DNA of 54,542 nt from the NCBI GenBank assembly GCA_041685355.1, contig JAWLFY010000016.1, positions 1 to 54,542 on the forward strand, given 5' to 3'. Every line of letters begins with the position of its first letter. Within the stretch, counting starts at the first letter, position 1. The notes below the pieces were generated by a model, which was not told the origin of the DNA, did not search any database, and was given only the letters and a program-made list of their open reading frames with translations. The DNA comes from JAWLFY01 sp041685355 (lineage in GTDB: Bacteria; Planctomycetota; Planctomycetia; Pirellulales; Pirellulaceae). Positions 8,410 through 16,783 of the stretch are shown one piece after another. Both the position numbers and the translations under genes were made by a program.

Positions 8410-9843
8410 ATGGACTCCGGGGTTCTCGGCACGGCCTTCCGCATCGGATTGATCGCCTGTCTCGCATCGGCGGGGATGCCGTCGGTCCCTGGACCGGTCG
8501 CGGGTAACGCCGGTCGTTTCCTTGGCGGACGGTTTTTGCAGGCGGGCGGATTCTTGGGGCCCAGTACCGCGTCGGCGCAGGCACCCCCGCGTGAGTCACC
8601 CTCACGCGAGTCACCCCCACGTGGCGCGATGCCGGTCTTTGGCGGTGGACCGGCCGGTTCGATCTCGCCTCGGCTGATCGCCCGCGTCTTCGGGGGCCGT
8701 AACGAAGCGGCACGTCTCGAATTGATTCGTCGTCTTGCCCTCGATCCCGACGCCCGGGCGGCGCATGTCGGGTTGATCGTGACCGCGACGGGGCAACATC
8801 TCGAGCGGACGGAATCGATCGAGCCGATGCCGGTCAGCACCCCCGGGTTGTTGCGGCTGCTCGCGCGGACCGAGGCGCCGGAGACCGAGACGTTCCTGCT
8901 CGGGTTGCTCGACCACCCACGACTGGAGATCGTGATGGTCACGGTCGACGCGCTCGGTGAGTTCCGCCGTGATTCGGCGATCGGGCCGCTGACCGAATTG
9001 TTCGACCAGCCCTCGTGCGACGAACATTACGGGTTCCGGTTCAACCTCGTCCGGGCTCTGATCCGGATGCGACACCCGGACGCGATCGAGTTCCTTGGGG
9101 ACTTGGAGAAACGGCTCGACGGGCAACTGCGGCACGAACTTTCGAAACACTTGGAAGAGGTGACCGTCAACGATTTTCGGGGCGACGCCGAACGGTACGA
9201 CCGATGGCGGAAACGGACCGGCCGTGGCCCGTCAAGCCCGTCGAACTCGTCGAGCCAGTCGATCAAGTTGGCGTCGGAGAGCGGCAGCGAGGAAAAGATC
9301 CGGTTGGCGAGTTCCCATTACTATGGGATCCCGATCCACGCGAAGCGGCTCGTATTCGTGATCGACTGTTCGGGGAGCATGAACAAGGGGACTTACGCCG
9401 GCACGCGGATCGGGTACGCGAAGCAGGAGCTGTCCCGCGCGATCGCGGCGTTGCCGAGTGACGCGGAATTCACGATCTTGTCGTTCAACGAACACGTGAT
9501 GCCGTGGCGAGCGGAGTTGACGGTCGCTTCGGACGAGAACAAGACGAAGGCGCTTCGATTCGTCAGACGGTTGCGGACGTCCAAGTCGACGAACTCGTAC
9601 GCGGCGCTCCGCGACGCGATGCGGATCGACGGCAACTTGGAGGCGGTTTTCTTTCTGAGCGACGGCCGACCGAACCACGGTGAGGTCACCGCCCCGGCGG
9701 CGATCGTCGAGGAGATCGCGCATCGCAACCGCTATCAGAACCTTGTGATCAACACCGTCGGGGTCGCCGTTGCGGGGCCGGCACGGGTTTTTATGCATCA
9801 GTTGGCGACGACCAACGCCGGCACGTTCCGTGTGGTCGATTGA
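8410..9843 (+). CDS. Secreted von Willebrand factor A-domain protein with helical-repeat region
   Basis: The 477-residue product has a hydrophobic N-terminus with a likely signal cleavage near ASA (residue ~57), then a short repeat (RESPSRESPPRG). Residues ~75-260 are helical and look like HEAT-type repeats (for example EIVMVTVDALGEF, FNLVRALIRMRHPDAIEFLGDL). The C-terminal 180 residues are a VWA domain: RLVFVIDCSGSMN gives the metal-binding DxSxS at Asp319, with a conserved Thr/Asp further on (FLSDGRPNHG). The role is probably metal-dependent protein binding outside the cytoplasm; the partner is unknown. It follows the two-component genes by 113 bp and may be a target of that system, but this is only proximity. 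The stop codon is inside a 22-bp tandem repeat. Confidence 0.8.
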   Translation: MDSGVLGTAFRIGLIACLASAGMPSVPGPVAGNAGRFLGGRFLQAGGFLGPSTASAQAPPRESPSRESPPRGAMPVFGGGPAGSISPRLIARVFGGRNEAARLELIRRLALDPDARAAHVGLIVTATGQHLERTESIEPMPVSTPGLLRLLARTEAPETETFLLGLLDHPRLEIVMVTVDALGEFRRDSAIGPLTELFDQPSCDEHYGFRFNLVRALIRMRHPDAIEFLGDLEKRLDGQLRHELSKHLEEVTVNDFRGDAERYDRWRKRTGRGPSSPSNSSSQSIKLASESGSEEKIRLASSHYYGIPIHAKRLVFVIDCSGSMNKGTYAGTRIGYAKQELSRAIAALPSDAEFTILSFNEHVMPWRAELTVASDENKTKALRFVRRLRTSKSTNSYAALRDAMRIDGNLEAVFFLSDGRPNHGEVTAPAAIVEEIAHRNRYQNLVINTVGVAVAGPARVFMHQLATTNAGTFRVVD

Positions 9844-9903
9844 CGTGCACGGCCACGGCGATTGACGTGCATCGCCACGGCGATTGACGTGCATCGCCAC
9901 GGC
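9838..9903 (+). repeat. 22-bp tandem repeat spanning a stop codon, three copies
   Basis: Units at 9838-9859, 9860-9881 and 9882-9903 each begin GATTGACGTGCA and end CACGGC. The first contains the last codon and TGA stop of the VWA gene (9841-9843), so the Asp-stop end is tripled. The third unit ends 15 bp before the convergent DinB-like gene stop. Confidence 0.9.
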
Positions 9904-9917
9904 GAGGGGCGTTTCGG

Positions 9918-10454
9918 TTAGGCGGGCGGAAGGCCGATCGCGCGCCGCCACGTGCTGAACTGGCCGAGGTGAAGCATCAAGTGTCCGCCGAGGTAGAACG
10001 CGTGCATCGACCCCATCGTGGCGAACTTTGCCCGCATCGCTTCGCTGGGATTTTCGCGGAGAAACGCGTCGTCGTCGGCCTGGGCCACCGCGTCGATCGC
10101 GGCCCGATACGCGGCGAAGAAACGCTCGCTGATCACGTCCATCGGCGGGTAGATTTTGCCCTCGGGGTCATCGACACACTGGGCGTCTTTCGAGAACAGC
10201 TCCGTTTCTTCTGCCGTCGGTTCGACCGCGGAGGCGTCGAGACCGAGTTGGGCGACGACGCGGCACGGGTAGAGGCTCAGGTGGCCGAGCAGGAACGCGG
10301 GATGATTCGCCTCGATCCGATCTTGGCCGACTTTGGCCATCATGGCGAATCGTTCCGGTGGGATCGCTTGGAGTAGCCGCTGGGCGTAGGCGAGTCCGAG
10401 ATTGGCCGAGTCGGCGATGATCGGCCCGATGTTGGACGTGTTGACGGTCGACAT
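9918..10454 (-). CDS. DinB-like four-helix metalloenzyme-fold protein
   Basis: The 178-residue product has the length and helical pattern of the DinB/YfiT superfamily, whose members bind a divalent metal through three histidines in a four-helix bundle. Candidate ligands are in HPAFLLGHLSLYP (residues ~50-62) and the C-terminal HAFYLGGHLMLHLGQFSTWRR. The C-terminal motif closely resembles the HxxxH near the end of DinB_2 proteins, some of which act as thiol-dependent transferases. It has a good ribosome site (AAAGGAG about 10 bp before the ATG). It runs in the same direction as the isomerase upstream with a 41-bp gap, so it may be the last gene of the msrA-isomerase transcript. Confidence 0.75.
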   Translation of the reverse strand: MSTVNTSNIGPIIADSANLGLAYAQRLLQAIPPERFAMMAKVGQDRIEANHPAFLLGHLSLYPCRVVAQLGLDASAVEPTAEETELFSKDAQCVDDPEGKIYPPMDVISERFFAAYRAAIDAVAQADDDAFLRENPSEAMRAKFATMGSMHAFYLGGHLMLHLGQFSTWRRAIGLPPA

Positions 10455-10495
10455 GTTGTCGTCGCTCCTTTCACAAATTGTTGGCGGAGAACCGA

Positions 10496-11485
10496 TCAGC
10501 GTGCGGCCGCGGCCTCGATCACATGGCGAGACTTCCGCAACCCTTCGGCGGCCACATCGAAGGCGTCCCGTTGCCAGTACTCCGGATTAAAGAGTTCCAA
10601 CGAAAACGTCCCTTGGAACCCGTTTGCCAACAGCATGGCGATCGTCTCGACGAGTGGACAGACCCCGTCGCCGGGGAACACACGGTCGCGATCGCCGATC
10701 GACTCGCGGGGCGGATCACCGGGATAGTCGTTGATGTGGAACACCGGCATCCGCGTCGCCTCGATCATTCCCAGGGAGGCGAAATCGTTCCCCCCTTTGT
10801 AGATGTGATAGAAGTCGGGGAGCACGCACGCGTCGGGGTGTGCGGCGCCGGTCGCGACGTACGCCAGTTCGCGAAGCCGGCTGAGCGTCGGCGAGAATCC
10901 CCACAATTCGAGCATCGGGACGACCCCCATTTCCGCGCCGACGTCCAACAGTGCCCGGTAGCGATCCGCGATGACGGGCAACGGCGGCCCGGCCGGCTTG
11001 CCGTCGACCGGTCGATGGGCGCCCACGGGTGGCGCGGCGATCCGCTTGCCCCCGAGTTCGGCGACGAGCGCCATATCGCGGCGGGCCTCTTCCAGCCCCG
11101 CGCGTCGGGCGTCATCGTCGTCGACGATCCAGTTCGCGAAACCGATCGCGCTGTCGACCGTCAACCCGGCGTCGTCGATCCGTTTTCGGAGCTCACGGAG
11201 GCTGCCTCCGGAGTCGACGTAGCCTTGGACATCGCGGATCCACGGCTCGATGCCGTCGTATCCCGCCTTGGCGGCGACGTCGACCTGCTCGGGCAGGGTC
11301 AACCCCTGGCCGCGAAGGGTGCTCATGTTGAGGGCCAATCGCACCGCGGACCTTTCGACGGTTGGGGGGAGGTTAGCGGAGCGGGGGACGTGGTCTTCGG
11401 CGTGGGCGACGGTTTCGCGGGACAACGCCGTCGCGGCACACGTGGTCAGCGCGGCGGCCGACTTCAGGAACTCACGACGCGTCAC
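10496..11485 (-). CDS. Tat-exported sugar phosphate isomerase/epimerase-like TIM barrel
   Basis: The 329-residue product starts MTRREFLKSAAAL, a twin-arginine signal with cleavage likely near AHA, so the folded enzyme should be exported. The body is a xylose-isomerase-like (AP endonuclease 2) barrel: LNMSTLRGQGLTLPEQVDVAA at the first strand, AGYDGIEPWI carrying a metal-type Glu, MLELWG, FHINDYPG with a metal-type His/Asp, and FSLELFNPEYW near the end. Such proteins isomerise or epimerise sugars using a divalent metal; planctomycetes hold many secreted paralogues of unknown substrate. The ATG overlaps the MsrA stop by 4 bp (ATGA), so the pair is translationally coupled. Confidence 0.85.
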   Translation of the reverse strand: MTRREFLKSAAALTTCAATALSRETVAHAEDHVPRSANLPPTVERSAVRLALNMSTLRGQGLTLPEQVDVAAKAGYDGIEPWIRDVQGYVDSGGSLRELRKRIDDAGLTVDSAIGFANWIVDDDDARRAGLEEARRDMALVAELGGKRIAAPPVGAHRPVDGKPAGPPLPVIADRYRALLDVGAEMGVVPMLELWGFSPTLSRLRELAYVATGAAHPDACVLPDFYHIYKGGNDFASLGMIEATRMPVFHINDYPGDPPRESIGDRDRVFPGDGVCPLVETIAMLLANGFQGTFSLELFNPEYWQRDAFDVAAEGLRKSRHVIEAAAAR

Positions 11486-12174
11486 TTCAACTCCTGCTTG
11501 ATCTTGTCGCCGAATTCGCGGTTAAACTTCCGCACCTTGTTGCGGACCACGATCTGGCAATATCCCGCGTTCGGGTTTTTGCGATAGTAATCCTGGTGGT
11601 ATTCCTCCGCCACGTAGAACTTCGTCGCCTCTTCGAGCTTCGTCACGATCGGTCGGCGGAATTCGCCGGACTCGTCGAGTTCCTTGATCACCTTTTCGGC
11701 GATCTGGCGTTGCTCGTCGTTGTGGTAGAAGACGCTGCTGCGGTATTGCGGACCGACGTCGTTGCCCTGTTTGTTCAGCGTCGTCGGGTCGTGTGTTTTG
11801 AAGAACACCTTGAGCAATTCTTCGTAGTTCGTCTTGCTGGGGTCGTAGTAGACTTCGACCGCCTCGGCGTGCCCGGTCAACTTGGTACAGATTTGTTCGT
11901 AGGTCGGGTTGGGGACGTGCCCGCCGATGTAGCCCGAAACGACGTCGTTGACGCCTTCCATCCGTTCGAACACGGCCTCGGTGCACCAAAAGCAGCCGCC
12001 GGCGAGGGTCGCGACGCGTTCTTTCGAATCACCGCTCGAGGTGGGGGACGACGCGTCGCTTGAGGAATCGGTCAAGGTGAGGGCTCCTGCGGTACGGGGG
12101 GATTGGGCCTGTCCACAACTGGTGAGCAGCGTCACGACGAAGGCGGACGCGAGCACGGAAAGGGTTGATTTCAT
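11482..12174 (-). CDS. msrA: Peptide methionine sulfoxide reductase MsrA, lipid-anchored
   Basis: MsrA reduces methionine-S-sulfoxide in oxidised proteins. The catalytic motif GCFWC is present at residues ~59-63, followed by the expected GYIGGHVPNPTYEQICT, GHAEAVEV, FFKTHDPTTLNKQGNDVGPQYRS and the C-terminal YHQDYYRKNP segment. The N-terminus is a lipoprotein signal (LLTSC, Cys near residue 20), then a Ser/Thr-rich linker, so the enzyme probably sits on the outer face of a membrane. The ATG at 12174 was chosen over one five codons earlier because GAGGTG precedes it at the right spacing. It is the first gene of a coupled pair with the Tat-exported isomerase. Confidence 0.95.
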   Translation of the reverse strand: MKSTLSVLASAFVVTLLTSCGQAQSPRTAGALTLTDSSSDASSPTSSGDSKERVATLAGGCFWCTEAVFERMEGVNDVVSGYIGGHVPNPTYEQICTKLTGHAEAVEVYYDPSKTNYEELLKVFFKTHDPTTLNKQGNDVGPQYRSSVFYHNDEQRQIAEKVIKELDESGEFRRPIVTKLEEATKFYVAEEYHQDYYRKNPNAGYCQIVVRNKVRKFNREFGDKIKQELK

Positions 12175-12331
12175 GGCGGGGCACCTCAAGGGACGTCGCG
12201 GGAAGGAACGGGTCCGGAACGATGGTCGACCGCAAACCGCGTTGGCGTGGGCTGGTCACCGGGTCGGTTTCTCCCCCATGATACGCCAAGGTCCCAGAAT
12301 CGGCACCGTCACCCTGTCGTGACCGCTCGCG

Positions 12332-12826
12332 ATGCCCCACCGCCCCCCCCCTGCCGTTACCGACCGCCGATTGCGGTGGTTCCTCCAATTGATTGGCGGC
12401 GTTTCCTTGCTAGCGTTCGCCGCGGCGGTGATGCCACGGGCATGGATCGTCGAAATCACGGCGGCGCTCGGTTTGGCGCCTTATCCCGATTCGCCCCTGA
12501 CGGACTACCTCGCCCGCAACCTGTCGCTGTTGTACGGATTCGTCGGCGCGGCGCTCTTGGTGGTCGCGAGCGACCTCGACCGCTATCGTCCGCTCGTCCG
12601 ATACGCGTGGATGGGAACGCTCCTGTTTGGCGTCTTGCAATTTGTGGTCGACACGATGGCGGGGATGCCGGCATGGTGGGTGATCGGGGAATCGGGATCG
12701 ACCGTCATCGGAGGCGTGATCCTGGCGTGGCTCGATGTTCAAGCGCGTGCCGACCCCCGTGTTGACGCGGCGGGTGCCTCGGCACCGATCCGTCAGGGGA
12801 GCCACGGCGACTCGGAGGCGAGATGA
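12332..12826 (+). CDS. Small four-helix membrane protein, function unknown
   Basis: The 164-residue product has four predicted membrane segments (LQLIGGVSLLAFAAAV, LLYGFVGAALLVVA, YAWMGTLLFGVLQFVV and WVIGESGSTVIGGVILAWL) and a polar C-terminal tail. I recognise no named family with certainty; DUF4345-like small membrane proteins have a similar layout. Its stop overlaps the start of the RND exporter gene (ATGA at 12823-12826), so the two are translationally coupled and the small protein may assist or regulate the exporter (inference). The start is the first ATG of the frame, 142 bp+ from the divergent msrA; the shared interval must hold both promoters but shows no clear motif. Confidence 0.7.
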   Translation: MPHRPPPAVTDRRLRWFLQLIGGVSLLAFAAAVMPRAWIVEITAALGLAPYPDSPLTDYLARNLSLLYGFVGAALLVVASDLDRYRPLVRYAWMGTLLFGVLQFVVDTMAGMPAWWVIGESGSTVIGGVILAWLDVQARADPRVDAAGASAPIRQGSHGDSEAR

Positions 12827-15309
12827 CGAGAGCCTCGGCGAATGTCCCAGAGGGCGACCCGGAGGGGAACCCGGCGGAGATCGAGGTGCATGGCGATCGC
12901 ACGGCACGTGCCGCGGTCCGGTTCCGCTGGCCGCTGGCGGCCGCGGCGTTGATCGCCTTCGGCGTCGCCGCCGGCCCGTCTCGTCGGGTCGAACTCGATC
13001 GGAACATCACGGCGATGTTCGCGGCCGACGACCCGATGCTGCTGGACTATCGTTTGTTGCAACGGGAGTTCGGCGGCAACGCGGTGGTGATGTTGGTCTA
13101 CCGCGATGCCGAATTGTTGACCTCGAGCGGTTTGGAACGCAACGCGGAGGTGTCGCGGCGGGTCGCCGCGGTGGAAGGGGTCAAGGGGATCCTCTCGCCG
13201 GCGCTGCTCAATCGGCTGCTCCGTGCCGTCCGCCCGGGCAGCGGCGCTGCGGCCGCGCTGGGGTTCGGGGGCGGAGGCGGTGGCGATCTGCCGCCGCTGC
13301 TCCGAGACGAGCCGATCGCGAACCGTTTCGAACGCCTGTTTGCCGGATATACGCACGCCCCCGACGGTCGCGGCGGGGCGGTCGTCGCGATGCTGAACGA
13401 AGACCACGATCGCGGCACGATCGAGCGGTTGCGGCGGATCGCCGGATCGCTACCGCCGCCGCTTCAGCCGGGCGACTTGGTTGGCGAGCCGGTGCTGATT
13501 CACGACGGGTTCGACCTGTTGGAGCGGGACGGGGCGACGTTGGCGACGGGGACGATCGGGTTGCTAGGCGTCGTGCTGTTGTTGACGCTTCGTCGCATCC
13601 GGTTCGTGATCTTGGCCATCGCCGTAGTCGTATGGGCCGACACGATGACTCGGGCGACCTTGGTATGGATGGGGATCGAGATGTCGCTGGTGTCGACGAT
13701 CTTGGTGGCGGTCATCGCGGTGATCGCCGTCGCCGCGGTGTTGCACTTGGGGGTCCGCTGGAGGGTGGCGGTCCGTCGTGGCCGAACGTCACCGGTCGCG
13801 GCGGTCACGACGCTCTCGCTACTCGCCTTCCCGATCGTTTGGACATGCCTTACCGATGCCGCCGGGTTCGCGGCGCTCGGGGTGTCGGGAATCGTCCCGG
13901 TCCGTCAGTTCGGCTTCATGATCGCGGCCGCTTCGTTGTTCATCTTGGTTGCCGTGGTCTCCTTGGTGCCTCTCGGGTTGGCATACGGTGCGGAGACAAA
14001 GTCCCGAGAGACCCAAGAGACCCGAAAGGGTGGTGTGATCGGGGGATGGGCCAAAGTGATTCCGGGATGGGGTGGGGCGTCCCGTTTTCGCATCGGAGGG
14101 GGTGCTGAGCGGCTCGTCCGTCGGTGGTGCATGCGGCTCGCGACGTCGGGCCTTCGGCATCGCAGCTTGCTGCTGGCAACGACCGGACTTCTCGGCGCGG
14201 TCGCGGCGTGGCAGACCGCGTCGCTCGAAACGGAAACGAGCTTCCTGCAGAACTTTCGCGGTGACAGTTCGATCGTCTCGGCTTATGGTCGCGTCGAACG
14301 GGACTTCGGCGGGGCGGGGGTGTGGGACGTCGTGCTTCCGGCCCCGGACGACCTGTCGAACCGCTACCTCGATCAGGTACGACGGCTCGAGCAGCGACTT
14401 CGCGACATCGAGGTCGGCGGGGCGAAGTTGACGAAGGTGCTCAGTCTTGCCGACGCCGAAGCGATCGCGTCGGAGGTGCCGTTGTTGTCGATGGTCGGGC
14501 CCGCGGCAAGGATCGCCGGGATGCGGGAGGCGATGCCGGTCTTTTCCGATGCGCTTTTGACACCGTCGGGAGCCGACCGTCCGAGGCGTTTGCGGATCAT
14601 GTTGCGGAGCCGGGAGGGGCTCCCCGCCGATCAGAAAACCGCGTTGATCGACGAGGTGCGGCGAGTGGTGGAGTCCCACTTCCGATCGGCGGAGTTTCGC
14701 GAATCGCTGGGGACCGATTCGGATCACGTGGACGACGTCGGCCGTGTGACCGGGTACTACGTGATGATGTCGGGGCTCGTCGCTCGGTTACTCGCCGACC
14801 AGTGGCGATGTTTTGCGGTGGCGATCGTTGCGGTGTGGGCGTTGCTCGCGGTCGCGACGCGGTCGACGCGGTTAGCCGTCGCGGCGCTGGTCCCGAACCT
14901 GTTCCCCGTGTTTTTCGTGCTCGCGGTCTCCGGGTTGCTCGGGGGCAAGCTGAATATGGGCGCGGCGATGATCGCCGCCGTTTCGGTGGGATTGACGATC
15001 GACGGTTCGGTTCACTTTTTGGCGGCGTATCGACGTCATCGGTTTCGGGGGCATCGGCGGGAATCCTCCGCGGTCCACGCGGCGGGGCGGATCGGGTTGC
15101 CGATCCTGCTCGCGACGCTGGCGCTCGTCGCCGGATTCGGCGTGATCGCGTCGAGTCAGTTCGTGCCGACGGCCACGTTCGGGCGGCTCGTCGCCGCGTC
15201 GCTGGTCGTCGGGACGCTGGTCAATTTGACCGTGCTGCCGGTGCTGGTGACGTCGATCGATCCCTCCGCGGACGGTTCCGTCGGCTCCTCTTCGCCTTCA
15301 TCTTCCTGA
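12823..15309 (+). CDS. RND-superfamily exporter, MMPL/HpnN-like
   Basis: The 828-residue product has the duplicated RND plan: an N-terminal membrane helix, a large periplasmic loop starting SRRVELDRNITAMFAADDP, a block of about five helices (ATGTIGLLGVVLLLTL to LVAVVSLVPLGLAYG), a second helix and loop (TETSFLQNFRGDSS), and a final helix block with GLTIDGSVHFLAAYRRH, the conserved RND motif of the MMPL/hopanoid-exporter branch. It probably moves lipids or hydrophobic compounds across the inner membrane using the proton gradient. No membrane fusion or outer membrane partner lies nearby. A Gly/Pro-rich segment at residues ~138-160 is unusual. The last ~154 bp overlap the convergent C13-like gene. 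Confidence 0.88.
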   Translation: MTRASANVPEGDPEGNPAEIEVHGDRTARAAVRFRWPLAAAALIAFGVAAGPSRRVELDRNITAMFAADDPMLLDYRLLQREFGGNAVVMLVYRDAELLTSSGLERNAEVSRRVAAVEGVKGILSPALLNRLLRAVRPGSGAAAALGFGGGGGGDLPPLLRDEPIANRFERLFAGYTHAPDGRGGAVVAMLNEDHDRGTIERLRRIAGSLPPPLQPGDLVGEPVLIHDGFDLLERDGATLATGTIGLLGVVLLLTLRRIRFVILAIAVVVWADTMTRATLVWMGIEMSLVSTILVAVIAVIAVAAVLHLGVRWRVAVRRGRTSPVAAVTTLSLLAFPIVWTCLTDAAGFAALGVSGIVPVRQFGFMIAAASLFILVAVVSLVPLGLAYGAETKSRETQETRKGGVIGGWAKVIPGWGGASRFRIGGGAERLVRRWCMRLATSGLRHRSLLLATTGLLGAVAAWQTASLETETSFLQNFRGDSSIVSAYGRVERDFGGAGVWDVVLPAPDDLSNRYLDQVRRLEQRLRDIEVGGAKLTKVLSLADAEAIASEVPLLSMVGPAARIAGMREAMPVFSDALLTPSGADRPRRLRIMLRSREGLPADQKTALIDEVRRVVESHFRSAEFRESLGTDSDHVDDVGRVTGYYVMMSGLVARLLADQWRCFAVAIVAVWALLAVATRSTRLAVAALVPNLFPVFFVLAVSGLLGGKLNMGAAMIAAVSVGLTIDGSVHFLAAYRRHRFRGHRRESSAVHAAGRIGLPILLATLALVAGFGVIASSQFVPTATFGRLVAASLVVGTLVNLTVLPVLVTSIDPSADGSVGSSSPSSS

Positions 15310-16783
15310 GCCGGGGCATCTTCCTGAGCCGGGGCATCTTCCTGAGCCGGGGCATCTTCCTGAGCCGGNNNNNNNNNNNNNNNNNNNNNNNNNNNNNNNN
15401 NNNNNNNNNNNNNNNNNNNNNNNNNNNNNNNNNNNNNNNNNNNNNNNNNNNNNNNNNNNNNNNNNNNNCATCTTCCTGAGCCGGGGCATCTTCCTGAGCC
15501 GGGGCATCTTCCTGAGCCGGGGCATCTTCCTGAGCCGGCTCGTTCGTCTGAGCGGGGTTATCCTCCTGATCCGGTTCGTTCTTCTCGGTGGGCTCGTCGT
15601 CCTCGGAGCCAGCGGAGGCTTTGTCCCCTTCGGACGCTTCGTCCGATTCACGACGTTCGGCGTCACGGTAGAGGCGTGCGAGGCGGAGCATCAGTGGTGC
15701 GAGTTCGCCATAATACTCGTCGGTCTCCATCGTCTGTTTGCGGGACCGGAGCGATTCGACGGCCTGTTCGATCTTGTCCCGCTGGTCCCGTTCGGCGGCG
15801 GTGAAGGGGGGGACAGCGGTGGCCGGGGCGAGGGTGATCCGCCGGGCGAGTTTCCCGTCGGGTTCGGCGTTCCCTTTGGCTTTTCCGTCGACACGAAGGC
15901 CCCGGTAGAGGCTCGCGGGCGTTCCCAAACCGTCGCCGTTGTCGTCGATCAGGGCGTGCTCGGTGCTGAGGCGGTCCTCCGAGCGATAGAATTCTCGGAC
16001 GGCGTCCGTCGCATGCAGGAACGCCTCCAGCACGGACACCTCGCCGTCGTGGTCGAGGTCGGCTTCGCCCGAGCCGATCGCGTCGGAGAAGTAGTTTCCG
16101 AAGCGGGCGAAGTTCGATTCCGTTCCGCTCTTGGTCGCCGTCACGATCACGCGGTCGGGACCGGAAAGTCGGTTCACGAAGGGGCCACTCGCCGACGCGT
16201 TGTTGACCACGACCAACGGGCGGCGAGCCGGTTCGACCCACATCGCGAGCTCTTCGGCGGACACGTCGGGGCCGATGAGATTGAACTTTGCGGTGTCACG
16301 GTAAAAGGTCCCGTGACCGATCAGCACGATCCACAACGGATCGCCGACGTCCCGTGTCGCGAGCCGCCGGACCGTTTCGGAAAGTTGTTCCCGGTCGGAG
16401 CGTGCCGGGGCGTCGTCGTGGCGTTCGGGGGCGTCGTCGCGTTCCGGGGCGTCGTCGCGTTCGGGGGCGTCGTCGCGTTCGGGGGCGTCGTCGTGTTCGG
16501 GGGCGTCGTCGTGTTTCGCCTGCGGGTCGCCGATGCGAAGCGGGTCGCCGATGCGAATGTGGGCAGCGCCTGCCCGCTGGGCGATCGCTCGCCATCGTTC
16601 GGCCCATTCTTCGAAGGCCGTGCGATACTGGTCCTCGCCCGCGGCGCCGACGACGACGATCACGTCGGTCGCGGTGTCGGTTTCTCCCGCGTCGCTTCGC
16701 GGCGGTCCCGAAATCGCAACCGCCATCGCCAAGCCAAGGGCGACGAGGCCGAGCGGTCGGACGGATCGATCGGGACGGCTCAT
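15156..16783 (-). CDS. C13/caspase-like (clan CD) protein apparently lacking the catalytic cysteine
   Basis: The product has a signal peptide (LVALGLAMAVAISG), a domain starting DVIVVVGAAGEDQYRTAFEEW, a charged 6-residue repeat (ERDDAP, five copies), then LWIVLIGHGTFY with the clan CD His. The strand that normally ends in the nucleophile Cys reads VVVNNASASGPF, with Ala/Ser in its place. EF-hand-like DLDHDGEVSVLEAF and DDNGDG follow. The acidic tail has an 18-bp repeat encoding PAQEDA, interrupted by 100 Ns. Removing the 70-bp flanking duplicate plus Ns (170 bp) gives a frame ending at 15156, about 485 residues. The ATG at 16783 has GGAAAGG upstream and overlaps the previous stop (ATGA). It is the last gene of the operon. 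It may be a pseudo-enzyme that binds rather than cuts (inference). Confidence 0.72.
15299..15538 (-). other. Assembly gap inside an 18-bp tandem repeat, flanked by a perfect 70-bp duplicate
   Basis: 100 Ns occupy 15369-15468. Bases 15299-15368 equal 15469-15538: three full and one partial copy of an 18-bp unit encoding PAQEDA on the minus strand. Collapsing 170 bp keeps the repeat in phase and the coding frame open. Confidence 0.9.
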
